Assembly: GCF_023278565.1 (NCBI RefSeq) | Contig: NC_064675.1 | Span: 2,914,001-2,978,000, forward strand | DNA length: 64,000 bases | Direction: 5' to 3' | Origin: Colletotrichum lupini | Lineage: Eukaryota > Ascomycota > Sordariomycetes > Glomerellales > Glomerellaceae | Part shown: piece by piece, positions 22,984-34,200 of the stretch | Layout: every line of letters begins with the position of its first letter | Numbering within the stretch: the stretch's first letter is position 1 | Made by a program: the position numbers and the translations under genes | The notes under the pieces: generated by a model | The model's input: the letters and a program-made list of their open reading frames with translations, nothing else | Told to the model about the DNA's origin: nothing | Database searches by the model: none

Positions 22984-24795
22984 AAAAATCCCTCCCAGCC
23001 ACCACATTAAAACCCTACCTATTATTTTAATTCAACACAACAATTACAAAAATCGTCCAAATGCATTCCTTTTTAGCACACTTATTGATCAATAGGTAAT
23101 GGTATTATATACCGAAAATGAGCTCTAACAGGTACTTAATGCCATTAGAAACGGTCTCTCTATTAAAAGGGCCTCGATTAAGTTCGGGGTTCCTAGGACA
23201 ACACTTTAGGGTCGAAGGAGAGGCCACTAGACGAGGGCGAGGGTATTTGCAGAGCTTTAGAGGCTTCTTCTATAGTAGGAAGACTAGCTAGCCTAGTAGA
23301 TTCGTATATAGTATTACCTAGGTATTATACTAACTTATAAATAGGTTAGGGAATTCGCTAAGCGAGTTCTAAGGTCCTAGGGGGATAATAAACTACTTAG
23401 TAAGAGATAGATTAACGCTTTTATTAAAAAGAATTTATTAATAAGGGTCTAAAGAAGTTATCTAATCGATTTGCGCCGCGTTAATAGAGCTATTACTAAT
23501 ATAATTAAATAATAGTTTAGATTACTTAATATACTAGAGATTAGCGGTATTAAATAGGCTAATAAGTATAATATAAATAAGACTAGTATAATAGAGGGCA
23601 AGGGAGCTAATAGGCTAGTCTTAGGTATAGTAAAGGCTATAGTAGTACGAAAAAAAGAGCTTAGTTCGCGTACCTAGGTAACGATTATTAAGTATATCTC
23701 TACTAATAGCAGAGCTATTAAACCACTAGTTATTTATAAGGGAAAGTCGGTTTAATAGTAGTAGTTCCCTCTTTAACTTACTACTTATAATAGTTAGAAG
23801 TTTATAGTAATAGATAATAGCTAGACGACCGACGAGACTGCCCTTTACTAGCTAAAGGAAGTATTCTTATTATAGACTAAGACCCCCCCTATTAGGGGGC
23901 TTAGTAAGCTAAACTAGCCTCGACTATTAGTACTAAATAGGCATAGGAGTTATATAACGATAGAATTTATATAAGAGTGCTATAGAAATAACGTTTACTT
24001 ATTATTTTTATTACTATACGCTTCTTATATCCTCTAGCTATTAGATATAGCTATCTTTAGGCCTATTAAGTCTATATATAAAAAGAAGCTTAGTAAGGAG
24101 TATATAGTAAATAATTCTACTATTGTTAAAAAGCGGTACTTCTTAAGCTACTATTAGCTTGCTCGTTTAGCTAGTCTAACGTTATTAAATATACGAAGTA
24201 AGTAGAAAGTAACTGGACTATAGCTACCTAACATAGCCAAGCCACTTCTTAACCTAATAGTCCTACTTATATAAGTTATACTATTTAAAAGGGGTATAGA
24301 AGCTAAGTAGACGACTAGTAATACTAGTAAACTACTTAACTAAGTATTAGCGACCTCTATTATTAACTAGTTAACTCCTAAGAAGGCTAGTAAGCTTTGC
24401 GATTACTTAAAGCTATTTATAGAGCTCAGTCTAGATAATAGCACTTAGTAACTACTATTCTAAAAAGTAAAAAAAGCTTTTAAGGAGCAGGCCTACTAAT
24501 TAGCTATATCTCGGTACTAAGTTCGAGTTCTTAAGGCCAGGATTGAGCGCATAAGGCCTAGGAAAAAGAAGACTATATATCTAGACCTAAATACTAGGTT
24601 CGCGGATATTTAGAACGTATAGAAAGCTTAGGAGGACTCTAGTAACCGTCTAGTTAGTCCTAATCGACTCGCAAGGGTCGAATTACCTAGGGAGAATTTT
24701 AATTATATTGTTATAGTAGTAGAAGGTAGTTAATTAATTGATTGTGGTTGGTGTTGATATTTAGATGCTATGTTTTGTTAGGGTGCCCAAAAGGG

Positions 24796-24824
24796 GGGGG
24801 TGCCCAAAAGTGGGTGCTTTGACT
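24796..24824 (-). repeat. right TIR of the pogo element
   Basis: 29-bp inverted copy of the left end, followed by TA. Just inside it, the GGGTGCCCAAAAG unit occurs a second time (24781-24793), so the right end carries a partial tandem copy of its own repeat. Confidence 0.92.
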
Positions 24825-24826
24825 TA

Positions 24827-25097
24827 TGACCTGAGGTTGTGAGAAAAGTCTGAGGGAAGGTGGATGGGCATTGTCAGGTACTTACGTAGAAGCAGGAGCT
24901 TTGGGCAAGTCAGCATTTCTTTCCTACCTGTGGAAGCTAATCTTTTACGAAATTGGAGGTAGTAAGGCAGGCCTATCACCTAGCGGGGGGGTGCTTCCCC
25001 AAAACCGCTCAAGTTAGCAACAGCTCTTGTGACTGTGTCAAGTCTAACTAATACTCATTTTTTGGAGTACTATTACACTCGTATCGATAAACAATTA
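24827..25097. other. unique flank between the pogo element and the broken LamB/YcsF gene
   Basis: Normal composition and no RIP signature. It would hold the 3' UTR of the minus-strand LamB/YcsF gene. A minus-strand GTAAGT at about 24882 could be a splice donor, but no exon partner is clear. Confidence 0.4.
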
Positions 25098-25259
25098 CTA
25101 TGTAGCATTAGGGAACCTCTGCTTATTCGCCTCGTCGACTGCCTTGCGTACACCCGTAACGTTCTGAAGCACCGTTGGATGATCAGAATGCACGCAGATG
25201 CTGAATGGCTTTCCCTCAAAGCCAAAGCTAAAGATACCGCCACTGTTATCCTTACCTTC
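25098..25259 (-). pseudogene. LamB/YcsF (PxpA-like) gene, C-terminal part, cut off by retrotransposon
   Basis: This 54-codon piece (including EGKDNSGG, FSICVHSDHPTV and RKAVDEANKQ) is the C-terminus of a LamB/YcsF-family protein, the 5-oxoprolinase subunit A family. The ICVHSD...V motif is typical of its end. The N-terminal part is at 38632-39356. Joining the two and counting the 5-bp target duplication once gives 882 nt, an intact frame of 293 codons plus stop. The split point lies in the Lys-Asp-Glu-Gly-Lys stretch. No other lesion is seen in this piece. The normal protein probably removes its partner's substrate step in 5-oxoproline breakdown, a role taken from bacterial PxpA. Confidence 0.88.
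25255..25259. repeat. target-site duplication CCTTC, left copy
   Basis: CCTTC immediately before the LTR start (TGTCGGATTGG) and again at 38632-38636 immediately after the LTR end (ATACCAACA). Confidence 0.92.
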
Positions 25260-25464
25260 TGTCGGATTGGAAGTCCAATTCGACCGCGGCATACAGCCGA
25301 CTGCGCAGGGGCTAATTAGGGGCCCTATTTACGATTATTATAGCCAGCCTAACCTACGGTTAAAACCTCTTTTTTATACCTATTACGTAGATATTTATAT
25401 AGTTTAATTAATCTCTTTATTAACTACGGTTCGAACTAACTACCCTATAATAGGGATACTAATA
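25260..25464 (+). repeat. copia LTR A (outer 5' LTR)
   Basis: 205 bp. The first about 50 bp keep CpA/TpG (GCATACAGCCGACTGCGCAG); the remainder is RIP-mutated, ending GGATACTAATA. Confidence 0.92.
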
Positions 25465-28400
25465 CTAATTAGTAATTAAACTCTATTATTATAAATTAGT
25501 AAGGTATCTCGCTACGTAAAAGAGACGACTTCTTAATACCGCACGGGATAAGAGATTTATATTAATTAACTTTACGGAAATAAATAAAAAAGGAGGTAAT
25601 TCTTAAATACCGTACGAAATTAAGTAATTATAGCCTTTTATTACTTACGAGAGGTCGACGTTTATTATATTAAACTATATTAATTAATAGAACTACTTAA
25701 GCGACTAGCCTTTTACCGTTACCCTAAGTAGCTTTTTTACTTAACGACTTTTCTACGGCCGGCCTGCGATTAGAAATTAACTAAGGAAGCTATTTAGAGA
25801 CTATAAAGAGCACGAGGCTTAGGAGGCTAGAAGTATATAGGATAGCGGAAATTAGTAACTAGTAAAGATCCTAAGACTAATTACTATATCTTCTTATAGT
25901 AATATAAACGTCTGCCGCTATTATTATTAAAAAGAACTACTAAAACCTACCCTTTTTTATTAAATAAAAAAGAGGATCTTAGTAAGTACGATAGCTAGCG
26001 ATTTAAAAAAGTAGTAGTAATTACTAAAAATAATAAAAACGAGAGTAGTAATAAGATAACAAGAGGAAGCGGGAATCTCTTAGACTTTAATAAATTCGTT
26101 AGGTAGCGAAAGTACGGATTTACTACGACCCGCGCGCGAATTAAATATATCCTTATTAAGATTAAATACGCTAGTAATTACTAATACGGGCATAAGCTAG
26201 AGCAAGCCCCTTAGCGAGTTAGGGTAAGGAAAAAGAGGACGAAACCTAATCCTAAATAGAATCCTAATCCTTTATAAATAGGTAAATATTAACCTAGACT
26301 ATTAGGGGACGTAGATATATAGAATCGCGAATTAGCTTAATAGCAAATAAATTAACGCGGTATTAATTTATTTAACTAAGGTCTATAAGAAAAAGGGGCT
26401 ATAGAGGTAACCCCTATTTTATAAAATCGTAGACGACTTTAGTTATTAACTAGATAAATAGTTTGTAAGCGTAAGCCTAAGAATTACGAAAATAGTTAAT
26501 AAATTCTTTTACGGACGAGGGGTATTATTAACGTAATTATAATCGCAAGAGCTATACAAAATACTAATAGTAATAATTATAAAGGAGGAATTCGTGTTAT
26601 AGAACTAAGTATAGGTCGATAGAGCGTATAATCGCTTTAACGAATTTAGAAAAAGGGTAAACGACCTAGATTTCCTTCCTATAATTACTAACGGAAATCT
26701 ATCGTTATAAAAGGATATACCGGGGTAAAATATAGTACTAAAAGTATAATAATCGATAATTTTACCTATTTCGATCTATAACTTATTACTATTACTAATA
26801 CGAAATTCGGTACCGATCGGTTAATAAAAAAAGAAGTAAACGACCCGAAGTTACTAATAATACGTAGCGACGCAGGGTTCGTATATAGATATTAAAAATC
26901 TAGTAGCGAATACGAGGTAATTTATAAACCTTAAAAAGATCTTCCTAAAAGAGAAATTATACTCTAGGGGGAAGTATAAGGTCTTATAAGAAACCCTAAC
27001 GATATTTTACGATTATTATAAAAAAGTTAGAATTAGGGAATACTAATACTATTTAGTAATTAATATTGTACTTATAAGTAAAGCCTCTAATTATTATTAT
27101 AAAGCGGTACGTAATCTTAATTAAAACGATTTTCTTAGTATAATTAATATAATCCGAAGCCGCTTCGAGACCTACGATAAGAACCTAGAGCTCCTATCTA
27201 AGCTATGAGCGATTTTTTTATATCTATAGCTAGGATAATAGAGGGTAAATTGCGAGTAAAGATCCTTAAAAAGCTTATTAATCGAATCGATAAGCTAGTA
27301 AAAACCTAGCTAAATAAGGGGATAAACGAGCGGAAAGTTAAATATCTTTATACCGTAGTTTAGCGTATATTAAAAGTAAAGATCACCCTATACTAAGTAC
27401 CCGAAGACTACGAAACGCTCTACTTAAGGTTAAGATCTAACTTTAATATTAAAATAAAAATGCCGCGCTAAACCTACCTCTAGGCGTACGACGGCCCTTA
27501 TTAATAATATTAGGTTAATTAAACGTATAATAAGAAAAGAAAAGAAGCTAGATATAGTAATCGTTAATAAGGAGGCCTAGATTCGTTAAATAAGTAGAGA
27601 TTTAACTTATAGGTAGGGTAATAGAAAAAGCAATACTATATTTATAAAAAAGATAAATATTAGTTAAGTAACTACTCCGAGGAAGAGCGTACTAAATCGT
27701 ATAAATAGTATAGAAAGTCGAGGGTAGTAGATAGTAAAACTAGCCCTTGTCGGTTTAACTAATTCCTCGTTATATATAAGGGTAGATCCGGGGGCACGGA
27801 ACTTAGTAACGGTAGCTAAAATAGTAGCCTAAAGTATATACCCCCTATAGGAAATTTAGAAAATAAAGAAGATCTTACCCCCTATACTAACGAATTAGAT
27901 TATAACGAAATCGACGATATTAACTACTTTTTTTTCGCCTTATTAGTTTTTAAAAAATATACGAGGCTAAACGAATAGAGGGTAGCAGAAGCTCTTAATA
28001 AGTAGGCTTTTATTTATAAATAGTAAGGGAAGGTCCCTTAGATAACGGATATAGAGGTAGCTAAAAGGGCGAATTTAATAGGGCTAAAGCTTATTCTCTT
28101 AACGATTAAAGAGAAGACGCTATCTCTCTTAATATTTAAAAAAAAGGAATATAGTACTAAGCAAATCTAGGGGTAGCTAAAGGGGTCCTTTTTATACTAC
28201 TTAGATCCCTTAAATACTAAGCTTATATAAGTATTCTACGCGAGCGAAAAGTACGGCCTAGATAATTTCTATAGGATTATCCTAGATACTAAGGTATTAT
28301 AATAGTTAACTAGAAGAAAAGGGCAATTCTAAGCGCTATAAAAGATCGTATTAGTAACGCTTAATACGTTAATAGCGGGTATTACGAGGATTAGTTTCGG

Positions 28401-28829
28401 CCTAGGTAAGGAAATCGTCGCCCTAAGTATAATAAAAATAGAGACGCACTTTAAAACGATAACTTTCTATATTTTACCCGTTAATACCCTATTTCTCTTA
28501 TATCTAAAAGATATAGATTAACTAAGTATTATATTTAATAATACGAGGAATAAAATCTCTAGCGGTAAGCACTTCGAAGTAGTCGAACGATAATAGGGGT
28601 ATACGTTTATAAAGCTCACTAACGATATAAAGTTAATTAATTACTTAATAGAAAGTAAGCTTAGAAAACTATATTAGAGATTCGGGTACCCGTTAGTTAC
28701 GAGGTTATATAACCTCTTAAAGTAATTAAATAATAATAATATCGAAATAGGGGCGCTAGAGTAGTTAACGAAAGTATACTACTAATATTAAATAAATACG
28801 CAGAGCCTACGTAGATTTAAATTTAAATT

Positions 28830-29230
28830 ACGTAATAAGCTTAATTTTAACTAGGAAATCGTCGTTAATATTTTCTACTTAAATAGTCGGCTAGTACTAT
28901 ATATAATCGACGTAGCTATATCTTTCTAAGTAGGGTAATTCCTCTAGGATCTATAAGTAAAAATAGTATAAGTAGCCCTGCGAAAAAGCTAAATCGATAT
29001 ATACTAGGGACCGCTAAACGGTATTAGAACTAATGCTAATACTAGCTTTAAGTTAGTAAAATTTAGGGATAATACGACGGCCTACGGTATATAGCTAAAA
29101 GTCGTACCCGTTAAAGCGTACTATAGTATTAAAAAAGTAGAGAGGGTATATTAGTAATTAAAAAGGGCGTTTAGAATTATTAAAGAGGAAAATCCGGATT
29201 TTACTAACGACGAATACCTCTAAATAGTAC
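28830..29230 (+). pseudogene. copia integrase relic
   Basis: Translation with RIP stops read through resembles the fungal copia integrase core: a stretch like VLYIIDVAISF, then DIYxGPxxxIRTxAxTSF and, later, VPVxAxxSIxKVERxH. These correspond to the D and E regions of the DDE core. The frame is broken many times. Confidence 0.75.
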
Positions 29231-30049
29231 TTAAATACTATAACGATACTAAAGGGCCTAACGGACTTATATTAACGTTATTAGTATTTAAAGTATATTT
29301 AAGAACGACCTTAGCCTTACTACCGTTACTAAGCATAAGCTAACGAGCCCGAGTAATTAAAAAAGTAATATAAGTACTACGTAAAATAAGTATAAAAAGG
29401 CAAGTTAATAAGGTAATTACTACGCATAATAGGCCTAATATAAGGGATAATCTAGATATATTACTAAATTCGGATATATAAGTATAGCGCGAAATTACCT
29501 AATAATAGGCTAGGCTATATAAGTTAATTTTTATTAACGAGCGCTCTTATATAGTTACGAGAGATCGCGACTAGCTACTTAAAGTATTAATTATAGTAGT
29601 TAGACCGTACTATATAGATCCTAACGAGGTAATTTCTAACCTATAAGAAGAAGAAGAACTAGGGGAAACTATATAACCTGTAGTAGAGGTATAGGAAATT
29701 ATCCTCGACGAAATCGTCGTAGTAGTACTAATAGACGACGAGGAAGAGGATATTATTAAAAGGGCACTAATATTACTAGCGAGACGTCGTAAAAGACTAC
29801 GACGGTAAGCCCTAATATAGTAATTTATTACTAGCGACGAGGTAATTAATACCTTTTATATAATAAAAAAGAAAGCCGATTTCGAGCTAGTAGTTAAACT
29901 ACGTAAAAAAGGCATAATTATAATTACTAAAAAGCCGTATAAGGGATTAGATCTTATCGAAGTAGATACTTTTTACGATCGAGGGGTCTATCGATTTATC
30001 TTATACGACTTAGAAAAATATATAAACCTCTATATATTTAAATTACGAA

Positions 30050-30720
30050 TAGTTCGTGAGATTAAAAAGAAAAGAACACCCTAGCCGTACGAGAAGTCTA
30101 GATATATAATTTAGGGATACGGCGATATCGAAAAGGCGACGCTACTTATATAATTACTTACTATATAGCGCTATAACTAACGATTAATAATAGTACTAAT
30201 AGTAACGTTATAGAAAAAGGGATACGAGATTTAGAGCTATAATATTATTTAGGCCTATACCTAATTAGCTACAGGGCTTATAAAGAAAATCCTAGCTTAT
30301 TTACCGAAGGAAATAGCTAGTAAGTACTTAGAAAGTACGATTATTAAAATGCTTAAGCTACTATATAGGCTCGCAGAATCGGGTACTTATTAATAGGCTA
30401 CTTATTACGATTTTTATATTAATTAATTATTAATAGTTACTTCTACATACGACCCGTGCTTACTAGTCGCGGAGTACGAAAGTAACTAATTTAGGATCGT
30501 CGGAATATAGACCGATAATATATTAGGCCTATCCGATATTAATTTTATAAAAAAAGAGGATAAGGAGCTTTAAAAAGCGGGCTTCGTAACGAAGTTAAAA
30601 GAGGTCCTTATAATAAACACCCCTTTAGTATTTAATAATAGGATTTTTATAATTAAAAAAGAAACCGTCGTTTTTTAATAAAAGGGGTAGAATAAGAAGA
30701 TTAACCTCGTCGATTTAAAC
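30050..30720 (+). pseudogene. copia reverse transcriptase relic
   Basis: Read through RIP stops, it gives the copia RT landmarks: SRYVIxGYGD, then DITxAYTQ-like, KILAYLPKEIASKY, IIKMLKLLYRLAESGTYW and STYDPCLL. It follows the integrase relic in the same direction. The fingers and palm order is that of Ty1/copia pol. Confidence 0.82.
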
Positions 30721-30997
30721 ATAACTAATATTAAAAAGTAATATAAGGCTAAGCTTGTGCGAGGGGTATATATTATAAGTATTTATTAGCCTAAGGCGAC
30801 TTTTAATTATATTAGAGTAGTATAAGCTATAGATCTAACTAAATAAAACGTCGAGGTACTTAATAAGCGGCTTAAGTAGTAATAAACGAATCTCGATCGA
30901 GGTCTCGTTTATTACCTAATCGACCTTGCGATTAGTAAGCTCTACGCTTTTATTAATAAGTTATTTATAAATAATAACGACCTTACTTCGTAATTGG

Positions 30998-31002
30998 GGT
31001 AT
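30998..31002. repeat. target-site duplication GGTAT, left copy (right copy 37850-37854)
   Basis: The uninterrupted site, GGGTATATTATTATCC in RIP form, can be read in the nested copy itself at about 31767-31783 (complement), which confirms both the junction and that GGTAT is single there. Confidence 0.9.
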
Positions 31003-31205
31003 TATTAATATCCTTATTATAGGGTAGTTAGTTCGAACCGTAGTTAACGAAGAGATTAATTGAACTATATGAATATCTGCGTAGGTATAAAAAAGAGGTT
31101 CTAACCGTAAGTTAGGCTAGCTACGATAATCGTAAATAGGGCCCCCTAATTAGCCCCTGCGCAGTCGGTTATATACCGTAGTCGAATTAGACTTCTAATC
31201 TAATA
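31003..31205 (-). repeat. copia LTR B (3' LTR of nested copy)
   Basis: 203 bp, beginning TATTAATATCC and ending CTAATCTAATA. It is followed by the CTAACTTTCTCTTTTTTTTT stretch, the complement of the purine-rich tract also present just before LTR D. Confidence 0.92.
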
Positions 31206-34200
31206 CTAACTTTCTCTTTTTTTTATCGATTTAACTACTACGGTTAGAGGTATAATTTAACCTCGGGCCCGTTTACTAGGTCGTCTCCTTTTCCCCCTTT
31301 TCTTTATTCTTTTTATATAACCTATCCCTCTATTCGTATAATAACTTTTCCGCTACTTACGAATTACTCTAATCCCTTATTTAGTACTACTTTCGTAAAA
31401 GCGTCTACGAGGTTATCTTTACTATTAATCTAACGGATCTCGAGTATCTCGCGCCTTTCGTACGATTACCTAAGGGCTATAATATTAATTATAAGCCTTT
31501 TTTCCTTTATCGTTCCTAATTTAACGAGGTATTCGTATAGCGAGTAAGAATTTATATAGATAACCGTTAGAATAAGTAGAAGGCTAATTCGATTAGTAAT
31601 CTTTTTTAGTATTATTAAAATCGCATAAGAGAGGTTAACGCCGTTAATTATACCGTAAACCTCTAATGCTAATATACTTCTCGTTACCCGCTTACTTTTA
31701 GTTAATAAGTAATAAATTATATTACTATATATAATAAATTCGCTCTCGCCCATACTCTCGTTAGCTAGGATAATAATATACCCTAATTACGAAGTAAGGT
31801 CGTTATTATTTATAAATAACTTATTAACGAAGACGTAGAGCTTACTTATCGTAAGGTCGATTAGGTAATAAACGAGACCTCGATCGAGATTCGTTTATTA
31901 TTACTTAAGCCGCTTATTAAGTACTTCGACGTTTTGTTCGGTTAAATTTATAGCTTACGCTACTTTAGCGTAGTTAAAAGTCGCTTTAAGTTAATAAATA
32001 TTTATAATATATACCCCTCGCGCAAGCTTAGCTTTATACTACTTCTTAATATTAGTTACGTTTAGATCGACGAAGTTAATTTTCTCGCCCTACCCCTTTT
32101 ATTAAAAGACGACGGTTTCCCTTTTAATTATAAGAATCTTATTATTAAATACTAAGGGGGTATTTATTATAAGGACCTCTTTTAGCTTTACTATAAAGCC
32201 CGCTTTTTAGAGCTCCTTATTCTCCTTTTTTATAAAGTTAATATTAAATAGGCTTAATATATTATTAGTCTATATTCTAATAATCCTAAATTAGTCGCCT
32301 TTATACTCTTTAACTAATAAGCACGGGTCGTACGTAAAGGTAATTATTAATAGTTAATTAATATAAAAATCGTAGTAAGTAGCTTACTAATAGGTGCCCG
32401 ATTCTACGAGCCTATATAGTAGCTTAAGCACTTTAATAATCGTACTTTTTAAATACTTACTAGCTATTTCCTTCGGTAAATAGGCTAGGATTCTCCTTAT
32501 AAGCCCTATAGCTAATTAGGTATAGGCCTAGGTAATATTACGGCTCTAAATCTCGTATCCCTTCTTTTATAGCGATATTATTAGTACTATTATTAATCGT
32601 TAGCTATAGCGCTATATAGTAGGCGATTATATAAATAGCGTCGCTTTTTTAACGTCGCCGTACCCCTAAATTACGTATTTAGACTTCTTATATAGCTAGG
32701 GTGTTCCTTTTTTTTTAATCTTACGAACTATTTATAATTTAAATATACGGAGGTTTATATATTTTTTTAGGTCGTATAGAATAAATCGATAGACCCCTTA
32801 ATTACGAAGAGTATTTACTTCGATAAGATCTAATCCTTTATACGGCTTTTTAGTAATTATAATTACGCCTTCTTTATATAGTTTAACCGCTAGCTTAAAA
32901 TCGGCTTTTTTTTTTATTATATAAAAGGTGTTAATTACCTCGTCGCTAGTAATAAATTGCCGCGTTAGGGCTTACTATCGTAGTCTTTTACGACGTCTCG
33001 CTAGTAATATTAGTGCCCTTTTAATAATATCCTCTTCCTCGTCGTCTATTAGTACTACTACGACGATTTCGTCGAGGATAATTTCCTATACCTCTACTAC
33101 AGGTTATATAGTTTCCCCTAGTTCTTCTTCTTCTTATAGGTTAGAAATTACCTTATTAGGATCTATATAGTACGGTCTAACTACTATAATTAATACTTTA
33201 AGTAGCTAGTTACGATCTCTCGCGACTATATAAGAGCGCTCGTCGACGGAAATTAACTTATATAGCCTAGTCTATTATTAAGTAATTTCGCGCTATACTC
33301 GTATATCCGAATTTAGTAATATATCTAGATTATCCTTTATATTGGGCCTATTGCGCGCAGTAATTACCTCGTTAACTTACCTTTTTATACTTACTTTGCG
33401 CAGTACTTATATTACTTTTTTAATTACTTAGGCTCGTTAGCTTATACTTAGTAATAGTAGCGAGGCTAAGGTTATTTTTAAATATACTTTAAATACTAAT
33501 AGCGTTAGTATAAGTCCGTTAGGCCCTATAATATCGTTATAATATTTAAGTACTATCTAGAGGCATTCGTCGTCAGTAAAATCCGGATTTTCCTCTTTAA
33601 TAATTCTAAACGCCCTTTTTAACTACTAGTATGCCCTTTCTACTTTTTTAATACTATAGTACGCTTTAATAAGTACGACTTTTAACTATATACCGTAGGC
33701 CGTCGTATTATCCCTAAATTTTACTAACTTAAAGCTAGTATTAGCGTTAGTTCTAATACCGTTTAGCGGTCCCTAGTATATATCGATCTAGCTTTTTTAT
33801 AGGGCTACCTATACTATTTTTATTTATAAATCCTAGAGGAATTGCCCTATTTAAAAAGATATAAATACGTCGATTATATATAGTACTAGCCGACTATTTA
33901 AGTAAAAAATATCGACGACTATTTCCTAGTTAAAATTAAGCTTATTACGTAATTTAAACTTAAATCTACGTAGGCTCTGCGTATTTATCTAGTATTAGTA
34001 ATATACTTTCGTTAACTACTCTAGCGCCCCTATTTCGATATTATTATTATTTAATTACTTTAAGAGGTTATATAGCCTCGTAACTAACGGGTACCTAAAT
34101 CTCTAGTATAGTTTTCTAAGCTTACTTTCCGTTAAGTAATTAATCGACTTCGTATTATTAATAAGCTTTATAAACGTATACCCCTATCGTCGTTCGACTA

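Larger units (their letters stand above)
22955..24824 (+). mobile_element. pogo/Fot-type Tc1-mariner transposon, RIP-damaged
   Basis: A 1,870-bp element flanked by TA (22953-22954 and 24825-24826). The first 29 bases (AGTCAAAGCACCCACTTTTG...) are an exact inverted copy of the last 29. Reading plus-strand relics from about 23110, with TAG/TAA stops where CAG/CAA is expected, gives NAIRNGLSIKRASIKFGVPR, a psq-type helix-turn-helix. Further on come a CENP-B-like region and, near 23930-24060, a stretch matching the DDE-domain segment LxxDGHxSH...LLFLxxxxSHxLQPLDxxxF. Size, TIR and TA duplication all fit the Fot/pogo family of filamentous fungi. The terminal repeats are not RIP-mutated although the transposase is. 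Confidence 0.92.

Noticed and set aside
31466..31753. 95-codon minus-strand ORF in AT-rich DNA (also 32928-33170, 35471-35674, 62757-62960)
   Set aside because: Chance open frames inside RIP-mutated copia or gypsy relics; they match fragments or antisense of pol.
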